A stretch of 64,000 bases of DNA from Trichobilharzia regenti (lineage: Eukaryota; Platyhelminthes; Trematoda; Strigeidida; Schistosomatidae), in assembly GCA_944472135.2 (NCBI GenBank), contig OX235262.1, positions 54,408,440-54,472,439 of the forward strand, written 5' to 3'. The translations under genes and the position numbers were made by a program. Below, in pieces: positions 42,437 to 54,224 of this stretch; position 1 is the first letter of the stretch; each line of letters begins with the position of its first letter. A model generated the notes under the pieces. It searched no databases. It was not told the DNA's origin and saw only the letters and a list, made by a program, of their open reading frames with translations.

Positions 42437-43048
42437 TCAGCCCAAGGTACTTGACATTAGATGTATTTCAACTTCTGTGCCGTCAGTGACAGTGGGGCCA
42501 TGTGAGCTAACTAGTTGCTGTGGGTCACGTTTACGTCTGAAAGTGAAATTGACTACCTGACATTTAGACGGATTAAGCTTAAGTCCGTTTGAAGAGGACC
42601 ACTGACTAATTTCCGACAGAAAGTTATTTAATTTGGAACAATCTGACTGTGAGTTGACAGGCATAGAAACCGAGAGGTGATCGGCATACTTAACAAAAGT
42701 GGCTACATCAGAATGAGACAAGTCATGTAAGAGAAACGAGAACAGAAAGGGAGAAAGAACAGGACCTTGAGGAACACCAGCTAAAGTAAGTGAAGTAGTG
42801 GATGACTTTCCATTGTAGACGGTGTACTGCTTCCTATCAGAAAAATAGGAATGCAGCCACTTATTTGTCCAGCTCTCAGCCTGTGTTGCAGTAAGCTTTC
42901 TTAGCAATAGAGACCTGGAAGCAGAGTCAAATGCAGATGTGTAATCAAGGAAGGCACAGCGAACGTATTTAGCATAAATAAGGACAGAATTAAAGAAGCC
43001 TGATTCATCGTTAAAAGCATATAAACTATGGTCAGAAAAGACAGTCAC
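42437..43048 (-). pseudogene. CR1 reverse transcriptase fragment with YADH active site
   Basis: The 203-residue frame contains CAFLDYTSAFDSASR (31-45, first catalytic Asp), AGVPQGPVLSPFLF (90-103), FVKYADHLSV (118-127) and SNGLKLNPSKCQVVNF. The second catalytic Asp of the YADD box is His, so this copy would be inactive even if expressed. It opens with GTG and has no real start; the endonuclease and fingers are missing. Confidence 0.82.
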
Positions 43049-43237
43049 TTTTGCACAAATAAGTTGAGGTCACGACCAACCAAACGGCCCTACACAACGA
43101 GGATAATAATTACACTGATTGCATGTAAAATCTCTTACTTTTTACACAAACTCTCTGTCTCATATACGTGAAATATGTTCCTGAGAAATGAGATTTCTAT
43201 TTTTCACTACAACATTTCTTCATATGATTTTCTTTAT

Positions 43238-43450
43238 TCCTTTACGTTGCCAGTGGAACATTCGACTTCAAGCTAGAGACTTGAAGTTTCTGTAGCAGTG
43301 GTGTTTATTCTTTTTACAGGATGGGGATGCTAGCCTCATGCTCAACCTTCCTTCTTTACCAGTCTTATTAGGTAAAGGAGTGCGTCGGCTGGGGATCCAA
43401 CCCCGGACCATCTGCATGGTTGGCGAGCAGTCTACTGGTGTGCGTTCAAC
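43238..43450 (-). mobile_element. tRNA-headed SINE (family A)
   Basis: Minus-strand copy: tail TTTACGTTGCCAGTGGAACATTCGACTTCAAG, body GGATGGGGATGCTAGCCTCATGC, B box region GGATCCAACCCCGG near 43398 and a disrupted A box near 43430. Target duplications were not clear. Confidence 0.75.
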
Positions 43451-46400
43451 GCACTTATTCACATGGTATCTGATTCTAACTTTAACCAATACCTGATTAG
43501 AAGAAATCAGTGTCAGCACTCAGTGATTACTGTTTCAATATCACTTATCCTGTTGACTTCATTGTCCTCGTAAACAGGATTTACGATCCCAAGTCAGCAT
43601 AGATGCGTTTTAACTGTAATCACTTGATGTTATCTAAAACACTAATATAGTTAATTATAATAGTTCTATAGATATTAGACACATATAACTGTAGAATCTG
43701 ATGAAGATGTTATTAAGAAAAAACATTCTCCACTCACTAATCGTTCTTTTGAAATTTTCAAAAAGTATTTGTTGGAACTGATTAACCTGGAGCATGATAA
43801 TAGTAATGATAACAATCATAATAACAATCAGTTCACATTTATTTGGCCCTAGTTTTACTCGTTCATCCTAGTCGGGAATACATATTCACCGTGGGTTCAT
43901 CATATGTTAAGCCTATCAGCAAATGCTATAGTCACCTCTAGAGGTACCCCTGTGACTATATGTACGTACTTAGATACTTGTGACTATATTCCCCATGCCA
44001 CAAATAGCACTTCTATGACTCCGAACAATGTTACCAGCTGTTGATGGTAGACGTAAGTCTTCAGTCACGTGGATCGTAGAGCCTTGCATATTTCTAACAT
44101 CGCCATCATGTTACTACCCATATATTATTATCAGCAAGTCGCCATAAAACTACAAATATAAAATATACGAAAACAACAAAAATATGTAATAAAGGCTGTG
44201 TGAATTTGAAATTTGTAAACGCGCTAACCAATAAATTTCTGGTGAACCCAACAACACAGTCATTAAGGATACGTAAAATCAAATGGAATATTACAGTTAT
44301 TAAGAATAATAAAATATTAGAGTATACAGTTACTTGTGGGTAGAGACTGATCTATTGGACTCAAATTTAGCATTTATTTCTAGAATTCTTCTCCACTGTA
44401 GATCTGCCAGTCGGCTGGTTCATTCTTCATTAGTACAAGCTTCCAAAAGTTGAGACTAATTGTTTTAACAGCGACCGGGCAGTTAAACGGAAAGACAACA
44501 CGATCTGTTGTTGAACACACGTGGATAATTTTTGTTATCCGAGGTAAAAAACATGATTATAATCTGCGGAAAATGTTTGGATGAGATAAACAATGATTAT
44601 TCTTTCAAACAACGAATAAACGCAGTATTCTGACAGGAGTGATGTGTTACTTTTCTAATTTTCGACAAAAAGCTATAAAAAATTATGTTCCTTTCTTACC
44701 ACTGTTACTGATGTGCAGTAAATAAACAGATTAGAAAATTTAACTAATGAAAAATTCAACAAAATTAGACTATGCTTGAATTATTGATATAATGGAAAAT
44801 AAAATATTTTGTAGCGTGAACTTTTCAGGTAGATGGTGAAACTGGATAATTTGTTTTGACACAGTTTTACTAATTACCTAAATCAATAAAATGAGCTGAC
44901 CAAATTTTTGTTTAGTTTCATTTTATAAATATTCAACTGTGTGAGGGAGAAATAGATTGAAATTAACAGCCTGCTGTATAAGACTAGTTGGTACCTTTTA
45001 TTAAAAGGCATAATTATTTATTTGTGGCTTGAAAATGCGTATTTCCCTGCCGAATCTGTAGACGCAAATGTCAGTCCCTCGTGACTATTAATGAATGTGA
45101 TAATAAGCGTAAAATATTGAAAAGTAACGTAGCTTAAATAGCATCCTTGATTATAGATTTGGCTGACCTTTTGGACCTGTAATTTAAGATTATGATTGGA
45201 TAAATAGTTATTGTATCGAGATTAGATGAAGCGATTTGGTTTCCCCATTATTGTGGCTTAGCATACAGTATAACTGGTATTAAAACTTAAATTAGTATTC
45301 GTGTTTTCGAAGCATTAAGTGTTTCATTCATTCCTGGAGTTCTTAGTGGAAGATTTGACATCGGCGGTATGCATGCGATCCACTCAGTTCTATGGTGACA
45401 CTCAAGCTGGCCTCCTGACTATTCACAAGTTTTCATTTCTTCTCCAAATAACTTTCTTCATATCACCTTTGGACACCGAACGAATAGCTTCCTATGTAAG
45501 TTACACTCAAGGGTCGAAGTTATTCCTCCTCTAAATGAGGAATGTTTTATTATCTAGCAGGCATCAAATTTATTATTTTTCTGCTAATGTCACGCCCAAC
45601 CTTCCTTTTTTTTTGAGGGTTTAAGATCAACTTCTAAACTAGGCGAGGCTTCTTTTCCACAAAACCTATGAATATTCATTAATCTGATGGTCAGATGGTT
45701 GTTTATATGTGATACTAATTTCCAGATAGCTTTCAGTGACAGAATACAGCCCTAGGAAACTGTGTACCCAATTGTACACACACATAAAATATTTATGTAA
45801 AAAAGGAGAGCATTTAGAATGCTTAATAAATGAACCTACTGCATTAGAAAAAAGGCGTCATTCTTACATTTATAATTAATCCAGAAGTTGTCGTCTTAAG
45901 ATAATTTACTGGTCATTTCATATTACAATGAGTCGTATTTTAACTTTTAGTACAAATTACTGAATCACTCTGTTAATTCAAAACTTTGGAACACTGTATA
46001 CCCTTTCCAAGTAATGAATTGGTTAAGAAGATGAATCAAAGAAATATCTGGGTTGAAATTATGAAGGACCGTGAATACATTTACATTTGGAGGGTAAACG
46101 GTGTGTTCACCAAGCTGTATGTGTGTGTTAGCATAAATGTAGGGTCGGCAAAGTTAAAATATAGGCACTTAGAATCTACGGTTTGAGCAAGGTGTTTAAA
46201 ATAGGTAAATAAAACTATATTCAAGAAATATATTGTTTGATGAAGTATAAATATATTAAATAGGATATCTGTTTAGTTCTCGGTTAGGTTAGGGAAAGAT
46301 TAGGGACTGGCTAACATTACAGTGGTGATATTAGGGTTTGTTAGGCATAGTTGAGGGTTGTAGTTACGTTGGAGACATATTGTAGTTAGATTAAGGAAAG

Positions 46401-47106
46401 ACTAGGTTTGAATTACGGAACCAAATTTATGTTCTATAGCTATGGGTCTTTCCAAAATCACTGGTGCATTTGCGTCTCTTGGATGTCTAACTTTGCCTTA
46501 GGATCAACCAAAAAACCGACTGAAAGTGACATTTACCTTGTAACGCTTCATGGTTTCTGTTAGTTTATTCGACTGTTCAGTGTTGGAAAACTAAAGAAGA
46601 ATTCATCTCCATTCTTACGAAGGTTAATGGCGTTAATTCCCGTGAGTCTAAGTTACTGTTGAGATCTACCTTAAATGAAATGATAAACATTCACCTCCAG
46701 TGAGCTCAAAAAGTGGAAATGTAAGAAGATCTGAATGACCTTGTGGATACAAAGTCTACGCTAAACCACAAGGTGTAGTTTATAACACACCACTGTGCTC
46801 ATTAGCTAATAGTGATCTGCTCCATTAAAACGTCAATTTTTTCCTAACAAACTCCGAAATCGACAGATCTATTTAAATAGTTGAATGTTAATTGTTCATC
46901 ACCCTTTTTCAGAGTCGTATGCACACCTGCAAGACATGGTATTGAAGCTGTTGTTTTTGGTAGCATGTGTTCGGAACACAACAACATCTTAACATTTGTT
47001 CGGGTTGCCACAAGTTCTCATATCCAAATACTTCTTTAGGTTGCTTCATATTCTTAACAGTGATCGTACGACTGCTTAAATACAAAACGTAATTGTCGAT
47101 TAAGTG

Positions 47107-47156
<50 letters not shown>

Positions 47157-49375
47157 CTTTTTACATAACGAATGCATATCACGACATTGCAGCCAAAACT
47201 AAAACTCTACTCATTTATTATGTTCCACTGCTTGATAAATACTCTGTGATAATACTGATATTATATATTGGACAATCAGTGATAATGTGTCATGAGTCAT
47301 GTTGCAGAGTGACTTAACTTATCACGAAGCATATTACACCTATCCGCACGTATAAACTAACATTGGTCAGATAGAAAGGGAACATGCCTCAGGGAATACA
47401 GAAATAGTATATTGAGCTTTTTCAATTACAGTCCGTAAACATATGAACAAATTTCCGAAGGCACTTCTTCAACAGATACTCCGATCTCTCATAAATCATT
47501 AACCGCACATCTACTGAGAAACATCGACCTGTTGTGGCTGCTCACTAAGTTAGTTTTCCAACTTTCTTGATGATGGTAGGGATTCTAAAAATAGCATCAG
47601 GTGGGGTGTTGAGGGTATTTGGCAAAATTTTGTTGACACAGTTCGATAAATAGTGCTAAGTTTTACAGTTTCGTGAGGGGAGAATTCACCCAGTCAAGAA
47701 GCCAAACTCAGGGTGACAAAAAATAATAAAAATGTAATTACATTTCCACTGAAGTCAATTATTTGCATGGAAAACATGCCATCTTTACAGACACGAGCAA
47801 GTATGATACGAATGCACAAATGTTTTTACTGAAAATGCTCTTACCATTTAGTTTCCTTGATGAGTAGAGTGCCTTTTTTATTTTTTGGTGAGTATTGTTA
47901 TCAAAATGGTAGCAGTCATAATGTCAAGCAATGACAGCACCACTAGCGTTGAGCCAGAATTTCAAATTTCGTTACTATGCACATCTGGTAAACTTTTAGC
48001 ACTAAATGAGTTGATCTCGTTGAAATAACTTTATACGTGTATATTTGTATGGCCGTATTCACATTCAAGCATGTTTGCCAGCTATTATATAGAGACTGAA
48101 TGTTCTCAGGAATCAAGGCATATAAAAGATGAGAGTGGAAATAATTTATACAAGTAAATTTGCAAACAGTATGCATGAAGGAATTTCGCAACACTTTCAG
48201 TGACAAATGTGCATTTGCAACGCATAACGCTAGCCAAAACAATGGAAGACAAACTCAACTCAGACTGAAATCTTGAGCTGTCAAAGTGTTTATTACTCTC
48301 TTAGACATGTGAATGATTCATACTTTTGACTACTACTAGATCTCGTGATCAGCATGCATCATCCTTCCCCCTCTCGTGATCTTGGGCTATCGGAAGTTGA
48401 TGATAACTGCTCTAGTAGTCAAATTATGTTGCTTCCTGCCCACTTCAATCATACAACTCACAATATTTTACACATCATTAGTCATTATAACAGATGCCGG
48501 TCAATAAGCCACCAGGTATATCGATACACTACTGCATTCTTGACTCTAAATTTGTAAACATTGGTAGGAATCGAGTACAAACGACCAAACTTAATGCGAT
48601 ATCGTATTAAATGACCTACATACCTCACCGCGTACCTTCAGTATAACCCGGAGACTTAAGCAGGGAAGGCAAGCACCATGGGGTGAGTGAAGAATGCTGT
48701 AGATTAATAATTTAAGAGAATTACTTATCGCCACACTGGACATCGCAGAGCAACTCGTCCACTAAGACAAGTGAAAATGAAATTGCAAAAGCAGTTTAAA
48801 GATTACACATTTTGGTTAACTATGAATGAATCTGGTTGGTGTTCACCTAATGTGGTCATTTCTCACTTGGACAGCAGAGCAAGAAGAAAGGTTTGTCATA
48901 CCTACAGAAAGCTTCTTCAAGAAGTAATTTTACTAGATCTATTTATCAAGAGGACAAAGATAAAAAAAACTTAATAAAGTGAAGGCAGACATGCTGGATA
49001 AGTAAGTAAAACGTTTATGGTGAGAGCTGAATAATGATAGTCTAATCACAGTGAATAGTGACTTTTTATCTTGCTAAAAGTGCCCGATTATGTCAAATAG
49101 TTCACGATGCCCGAAACACGATTGATCTAAACGTTTTTGTAATAATTTTAATGCGAAGAAGAGGGTTTCACCTTAATATCTAAACGTAGAGCGTCCACGT
49201 TTTCAGTCGCATACATCTGTCAACGTATTCAGTTTGTCAGTCGACCGGTTCTTTGGAATATCTCTTGGCACTTTCAGATTTATTCCGGTCCATTCACTTT
49301 AGGTTACTGCACAGGTAAGAATACCATTCAAGATTGTATCAAAGATATGCCTTGTAAAAAAGCAAAAAGGTTTAT
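43451..49375. other. Long stretch without a recognised gene
   Basis: AT-rich DNA with short unsupported frames (45319-45534, 45986-46186, 47943-48242, 48345-48557, 48771-48974). A SINE-A-like trace (CACGCCCAACCTTCC) is at about 45592. A TA microsatellite lies at 47111-47152. GA-rich and GTTAGG-like low-complexity sequence lies at about 46270-46400. No domain was recognised in any frame. Confidence 0.45.
47111..47152. repeat. TA microsatellite
   Basis: About 21 uninterrupted TA units; the open frame reading MYIYIYIY across it is an artefact. Confidence 0.95.
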
Positions 49376-49525
49376 GAGTGACTTGATGGGATTTTGAGCA
49401 ATAATTTGTGCTCGAAACGTTATCAGCTAATATCACTCTACAACTCTGTGTGATTAGGCAAAATAAAACCTTATCGATAATGGAGTTATACTTCATCACA
49501 GTGCCCAAGTTTTATACTTATATCG
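49376..49525 (+). repeat. PLE-associated repeat (family F4)
   Basis: ACTTGATGGGATTTTGAGCAATAATTTGTGCTCGAAACGTTATCAGCTAATATCACT, then GTGTGATTAGGCAAAATAAAACCTTATC and the CACAGTGCCCAAGTTTTATACTTAT tail. Stem II GAGCA/TGCTC with GAAACGTT is intact. The CTGATGA side reads CTTGATGGG. Confidence 0.6.
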
Positions 49526-49679
49526 AGAGTGTTCAGTGTTTGTGAATATGGCTGAGCAAATCTGTCGTGCATATTTATTAACTCTCTTGCATCACAGACT
49601 CTCATTTTAGCATAAGATATTGAACGCATTGTGATATTTTTCAACGACTTTTCTCTGAAATACACACGCAGTGTGTGAA

Positions 49680-50070
49680 ATTAGTTAGTGTCAACACGTC
49701 ATGGGATGACAATTAACGAAGAAAATTAACACACACAATGAAAAGGTAGAAATGGTTACAACAAGTGCACACGCTTATTCCTTAATTACCCTTCATTTTT
49801 CCAAAATTATGCATTTTGCAAACCACATGTTGTAACCAATTCTACCTTTTAATTGTGAGTATTAATTTTCTTAGTTAACTATAATCCACCCCATTAACAT
49901 GTTGACACTGACTAATTACTGTTAACAAACATGTTGCCAGGTGATTGGTATATTTTTGTGCATTGTAATGAACATGCTGTGCATATTAGAGTAGGGCCAC
50001 AGATGACGATCTAATTGAAAAGTAAATATTTCTTCGCTCAATCCTTCTGTTTTCTGAATATCTAAATGGG
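49680..50070 (+). mobile_element. PLE terminal repeat (family F3), inverted arrangement
   Basis: The segment 49680-49770 is the reverse complement of 49821-49920. The latter continues to 50070 with AACATGTTGCCAGGTGATTGG and TTCTTCGCTCAATCCTTCTG, matching the terminal region at 33065-33420. No GIY-YIG coding is present here. Confidence 0.65.
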
Positions 50071-50262
50071 GATTTTTTTTAATATTTCTGTGAAATGTTG
50101 AACCTCATTCTTCACTGGTGTGTCTGCGTGCGTGTGTGTGGTGAATGTTTGCGCTAACGGACAATGAATTTATCATTTTCCAAAGTCATTCTTGCATGAA
50201 ATTTGCACAGACACTTTCTCGAATCTCACTTAATAATTCTAAATACTGAAAATCTGTTTCCT

Positions 50263-50511
50263 ATATACTCACTATTTTTTTCCTTCATGTTCCCCAGTGG
50301 AATATAGGGCTTCAAGGTAGTGGCTTGAAGGAGTGTTTAATTTTACAGGATGGGGTTGCTAGCCTCATTCCCAACCTTTCCTCTTTACCAATATTATTTC
50401 TGGCTTAGTGAGGTAAAGGAGTCCGTCGGCTGAGGATCGAACCCTGGACCTTGTGCATGGTAGGCGAGCGCCCTAACCGCTATGCCACTGACGCACACAT
50501 ATGCTCACTAT
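50263..50511 (-). mobile_element. tRNA-headed SINE (family A) with target duplication
   Basis: The direct repeats ATATACTCACTAT (50263-50275) and ATATGCTCACTAT (50499-50511) differ at one position and bound a 223-bp minus-strand insert. The tail CCTTGAAGCCCTATATTCCACTGGGGAACATGAAGGA (minus reading) closely matches the 3' end of the RTE element (GCTGAAGTCCTATGTTCCTCTACGAACTGAAGGA). The head has B box GGATCGAACCCTGG and A box region CTAACCGCTATGCCACTGACGC. Confidence 0.82.
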
Positions 50512-51612
50512 ATCTTCCTAGAAAACTGACTATGCCACTCCTTAGGAGGGGTCTTACGGATGTGAGTGCAACATTAAGAGGGTTCGATTTCAGGGAAATA
50601 CGGTCTGTCGTACTTCAGGCATGGTAAGATTCCAGTGAGATTCGATGGTTGATCAGTTTGCATCAGAATAATAATCATTTTCACGGTAGCAATATCATTA
50701 GTAGGATATTTATTTAATAAACCAAGATGAACTATCTCATATAAATACGACTAAGCGTAGGAAGATGTTCAAAATCCACTCGTGATTGCATTCAGTGTCC
50801 AGGAACAGACGTCAAAATATATCTTGATATAATCCTGGTGGTGAAACTGCATGAACAATGCCTTATGTCTGTGCTCTAACTTATCGCTTATCGATGCCAA
50901 CGCTAACCTTCTGGCTGGCAGGAAATGACGTCGACTACGCATACACATTGAGTTTGATCATGACAGTTTCGTAAAACACAGTGTCAATATTGCCCAGCTC
51001 CCCGGTTACTCACGAAGATAATGTTCACATTTAGGGTGATTACAATATGTCTTTCACGAGATATATAACATATGGTGTTGCCACACTGTGAACCGCTGCG
51101 TTCTTCCGAAATCCTTTGAGATGGAACGAGAATTGATCCGAGGATTGTGATTAGTTTTAGAAAATTGAACCATCAGTTCACATATCGATTGTGCATCTTG
51201 CTCCCTAGTTGCAAATGATGGCATCAAATTCTGAAGTAATGCGTTTTTCTATGGTAAGCACATGGTGAGAACATGCAGAATTGACAGAATTTTCCACACA
51301 AAGAAGCACTCGGTGCTATTTTTCACCACAGATTTGTTTCTTTCTTTCTGTATTGCTCTCATTTGTTGAGTGCCTACTGGCCTTTTCACAAGTTCCTTTT
51401 TTGTTTTGTCATCTGCAATTTTCCCAGTGAGTACCATTATTTCTGCATTACTCAAGCACCCACCTGAGTTTGTTCCACCCTTTTCATGCTCATACCATTC
51501 ACTAATTCAACACCTACTCACCACCTCAGTTTCGCACTAACCGGCACTCCCAACACACTGGTTGATTACCATTGAAATAACCTGTGACAGTCATCACATA
51601 TGGTTTATTATA
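50512..51612. other. No recognised feature
   Basis: A 68-residue minus frame at 51249-51455 is unassigned. No repeats recognised. Confidence 0.45.
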
Positions 51613-51819
51613 CAAATGGTATCTTAAAACAATTAGTCCCTTTGATAAATTTGAACAAGGCATTCAGAAGACAAATTTCGCGAGATGATATCATTTCGTA
51701 GTTTCTTTACAACCGCTTTACAACTAACATGGTTAACAATGATAAAATAAAGTTCATGAAATTTACTCAGTTAAATAAAAACAAAAGTACATACTAATGA
51801 CCAATCATATTAAGATAGG

Positions 51820-52632
51820 TCATGCAGTCCAGGGTAGGCGAAGATTGAAGTCTATTGATTTTTGTACACACAGTTTAGGCTGTATGTGATTAATCCAAAG
51901 TGCTTCCATCACCTTCAATAACCTTGAATTAGAGTTATGTGAAATAATTGTGAAACAGTCATTAATATTTATTTTGTGACCAGACATTAATAAGTGTTTT
52001 GCAATGGATGATGCTGGATTTCTATTAAGATTAATCGCGTTGGGATTTTCGATATGGTTTACTAGCCATTTTGGAATATGTTCTTTTCGACGACATTGGA
52101 ACATTCTGTTAGTTCTACCTATATAGGTGTCACCGCAGCTGCAGGTGAACTTGTAGATACAGTTTGAAGTAGAGTCCACAGAATTTCGTCCTTTAATCGT
52201 AGGAACAGGGATCGAAAATGTTCGGCAAGTGAGAAAAAGAGATGCGGCGTAGAATGTGCGTTTGATGGCTGATCGAAGTCTTTGAGTTGTCAACTGCATA
52301 ATCTGGTCGCCCTTGAATGGTAGATTAATAAAGATGGCTTTCTTTGGTACAGAAGCTGTCTTTTCGAGATGTGCTTTTTCTTTGCTGTGACAAGTGATAA
52401 AGCTCTCCGGATAACCATTAGCTAATAAAACTGAATGTACATGTCGAAGCTCATCCATCAGTGTGTCACTCGTGCATATTTTTCGGGCCCTTGAGAACAA
52501 ACATTTCACTAGGGAACGTTTATACTGGATAGGAACAAAACTGGTAAAATGAAGATATTGTCCAGTCCATGTTTGTTTACGAAAAATAGAGCGCTGAATC
52601 GTAAACAAACATGGACTGGACAATATCTTCAT
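51820..52632 (-). CDS. PLE RT C-terminus plus GIY-YIG endonuclease, left arm
   Basis: The 270-residue frame contains the end of the RT region (KQTWTGQYLHFTSFVPIQYK, then RSLVKCLFSRARKICTSD), then SNCIYKFTCSCGDTYIGRTN (GIY-YIG core with CSC cysteines), CRRKEHIPKWLVNH, ASSIAKHLLMSGHKINI and the helix VMEALWINHIQPKLCVQKS with the likely catalytic Glu. The catalytic RT palm is missing because the copy is 5'-truncated. The ATG at 52632 lies in the opposite arm, so the inversion itself supplies the start codon and first residues. In the PLE life cycle this domain nicks the target. Confidence 0.85.
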   Translation of the reverse strand: MKILSSPCLFTIQRSIFRKQTWTGQYLHFTSFVPIQYKRSLVKCLFSRARKICTSDTLMDELRHVHSVLLANGYPESFITCHSKEKAHLEKTASVPKKAIFINLPFKGDQIMQLTTQRLRSAIKRTFYAASLFLTCRTFSIPVPTIKGRNSVDSTSNCIYKFTCSCGDTYIGRTNRMFQCRRKEHIPKWLVNHIENPNAINLNRNPASSIAKHLLMSGHKININDCFTIISHNSNSRLLKVMEALWINHIQPKLCVQKSIDFNLRLPWTA

Positions 52633-53361
52633 TTTACCAGTTTTGTTCCTATCCAGTATAAACGTTCCCTAGTGAAATGTTTGTTCTCAAGGGCCCGAAA
52701 AATATGCACGAGTGACACACTGATGGATGAGCTTCGACATGTACATTCAGTTTTATTAGCTAATGGTTATCCGGAGAGCTTTATCACTTGTCACAGCAAA
52801 GAAAAAGCACATCTCGAAAAGACAGCTTCTGTACCAAAGAAAGCCATCTTTATTAATCTACCATTCAAGGGCGACCAGATTATGCAGTTGACAACTCAAA
52901 GACTTCGATCAGCCATCAAACGCACATTCTACGCCGCATCTCTTTTTCTCACTTGCCGAACATTTTCGATCCCTGTTCCTACGATTAAAGGACGAAATTC
53001 TGTGGACTCTACTTCAAACTGTATCTACAAGTTCACCTGCAGCTGCGGTGACACCTATATAGGTAGAACTAACAGAATGTTCCAATGTCGTCGAAAAGAA
53101 CATATTCCAAAATGGCTAGTAAACCATATCGAAAATCCCAACGCGATTAATCTTAATAGAAATCCAGCATCATCCATTGCAAAACACTTATTAATGTCTG
53201 GTCACAAAATAAATATTAATGACTGTTTCACAATTATTTCACATAACTCTAATTCAAGGTTATTGAAGGTGATGGAAGCACTTTGGATTAATCACATACA
53301 GCCTAAACTGTGTGTACAAAAATCAATAGACTTCAATCTTCGCCTACCCTGGACTGCATGA
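52549..53361 (+). CDS. PLE RT C-terminus plus GIY-YIG endonuclease, right arm
   Basis: The same 270-residue protein as on the left arm apart from the few residues encoded by the centre (KNRALN here versus IQRSIF on the left). GIY-YIG landmarks are identical: CSCGDTYIGRT, EHIPKWL, SIAKHLL and EALWINH. The ATG at 52549 is in the left arm. Transcription through both arms would give a long perfect hairpin RNA. Whether either truncated protein is made is unknown. Confidence 0.85.
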   Translation: MKILSSPCLFTKNRALNRKQTWTGQYLHFTSFVPIQYKRSLVKCLFSRARKICTSDTLMDELRHVHSVLLANGYPESFITCHSKEKAHLEKTASVPKKAIFINLPFKGDQIMQLTTQRLRSAIKRTFYAASLFLTCRTFSIPVPTIKGRNSVDSTSNCIYKFTCSCGDTYIGRTNRMFQCRRKEHIPKWLVNHIENPNAINLNRNPASSIAKHLLMSGHKININDCFTIISHNSNSRLLKVMEALWINHIQPKLCVQKSIDFNLRLPWTA

Positions 53362-53540
53362 CCTATCTTAATATGATTGGTCATTAGTATGTACTTTTGT
53401 TTTTATTTAACTGAGTAAATTTCATGAACTTTATTTTATCATTGTTAACCATGTTAGTTGTAAAGCGGTTGTAAAGAAACTACGAAATGATATCATCTCG
53501 CGAAATTTGTCTTCTGAATGCCTTGTTCAAATGGTATCTT

Positions 53541-54224
53541 GCAAAGAATAAGAAAATTAATTGGGGGACTTAGACACTCATAAGATATTTAACATTTGCA
53601 TTATGAAAGGTGGGCCTATATAACAATCGCTGTTTTATCTCTCGAGAGGTTTCCTATTATCTTATGCTGCAAAAATTCTGACTTTCAAAACTTAATTTCG
53701 TCTTCCTTGTAAATTAGCCTGTCTTCTTCACACACATTTGAATGCGATCCTTCAAATTGTGAAGTTAGATTTGGTGGTTTTGTCCATAACGAGTACATAC
53801 TTCTTAGACGACGTCACTTGACAGATAACATCGTCATAATTATAATTATAATAATAATTTTTACTATAAGTAATAATTTCATCAGTCAACCTTACACCTA
53901 ACTAATTTACAGAAAGTGTGAGACACAAAACTGCACTTGGTCATAACTTCCTAAACGTGAGCACTATGCCCGTTCGGTTTGAGAACACCGTGCATTACCA
54001 CATTAAATGTTGACTTGAGATTGATTTCATGGCTGGTAAGTATTCTCACTCTCAGTGCAGAATGATAAATAAGTAGTTGGACTCTCAGATATTGCCTTCT
54101 ATGTACGGGCTCTTCGAAACGCTTCCAATACATCTCAGTGATCCTCATTGACAACAGGAAATTCGATTGTGTGGTCATCGTTGACTATGAAGTTCTTTTG
54201 GCTTCGTCATCACACTAGACCTTC
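53541..54224. other. No recognised feature
   Basis: Short ATA-rich run near 53838-53870. The 75-residue minus frame 53951-54178 is unassigned. Confidence 0.45.

Larger units (their letters stand above)
41589..43065 (-). mobile_element. CR1-like non-LTR retrotransposon, 5'-truncated
   Basis: The minus-strand element ends 3' in an (ATT)n-type tail (41589-41606 on the plus strand) preceded by the conserved GAAAATTCCATACC...ACAAATACTGTTTGGAATAAAGC segment. It carries broken RT and C-terminal frames at 42437-43048, 42201-42401 and 41804-42157. The same 3' end appears at 58563 and 55313. The RT motif style (YTSAFDS, GVPQGPVLSP) is that of CR1/Jockey-type LINEs such as schistosome SR1 and Perere elements, unlike the RTE copies. 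Confidence 0.8.
51613..53540. mobile_element. Penelope-like element palindrome with 13-bp TSD
   Basis: The arms 51651-52581 and 52600-53530 are reverse complements over 931 bp, in register without visible indels (paired coordinates sum to 105181), around the 18-bp centre AAAAATAGAGCGCTGAAT. The direct 13-bp repeat CAAATGGTATCTT lies at 51613-51625 and 53528-53540, so the whole inverted pair behaves as one insertion. Each arm carries the same PLE RT C-terminus and GIY-YIG domain reading outward from the centre. The near-identity of the arms implies a very recent event or gene conversion. Confidence 0.88.

Noticed and set aside
47111..47152. Tyrosine/isoleucine repeat protein
   Set aside because: The frame is simply a TA microsatellite.
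48771..48974. Small basic protein gene (67 residues)
   Set aside because: Open frame only; nothing recognisable and no supporting splice sites or homologous copy in the window.
51613..53540. Palindrome as a pure assembly artefact
   Set aside because: A direct 13-bp repeat flanks the pair and the left end has 25 bp absent from the right, which a simple foldback error would not produce. Not formally excluded without long reads.
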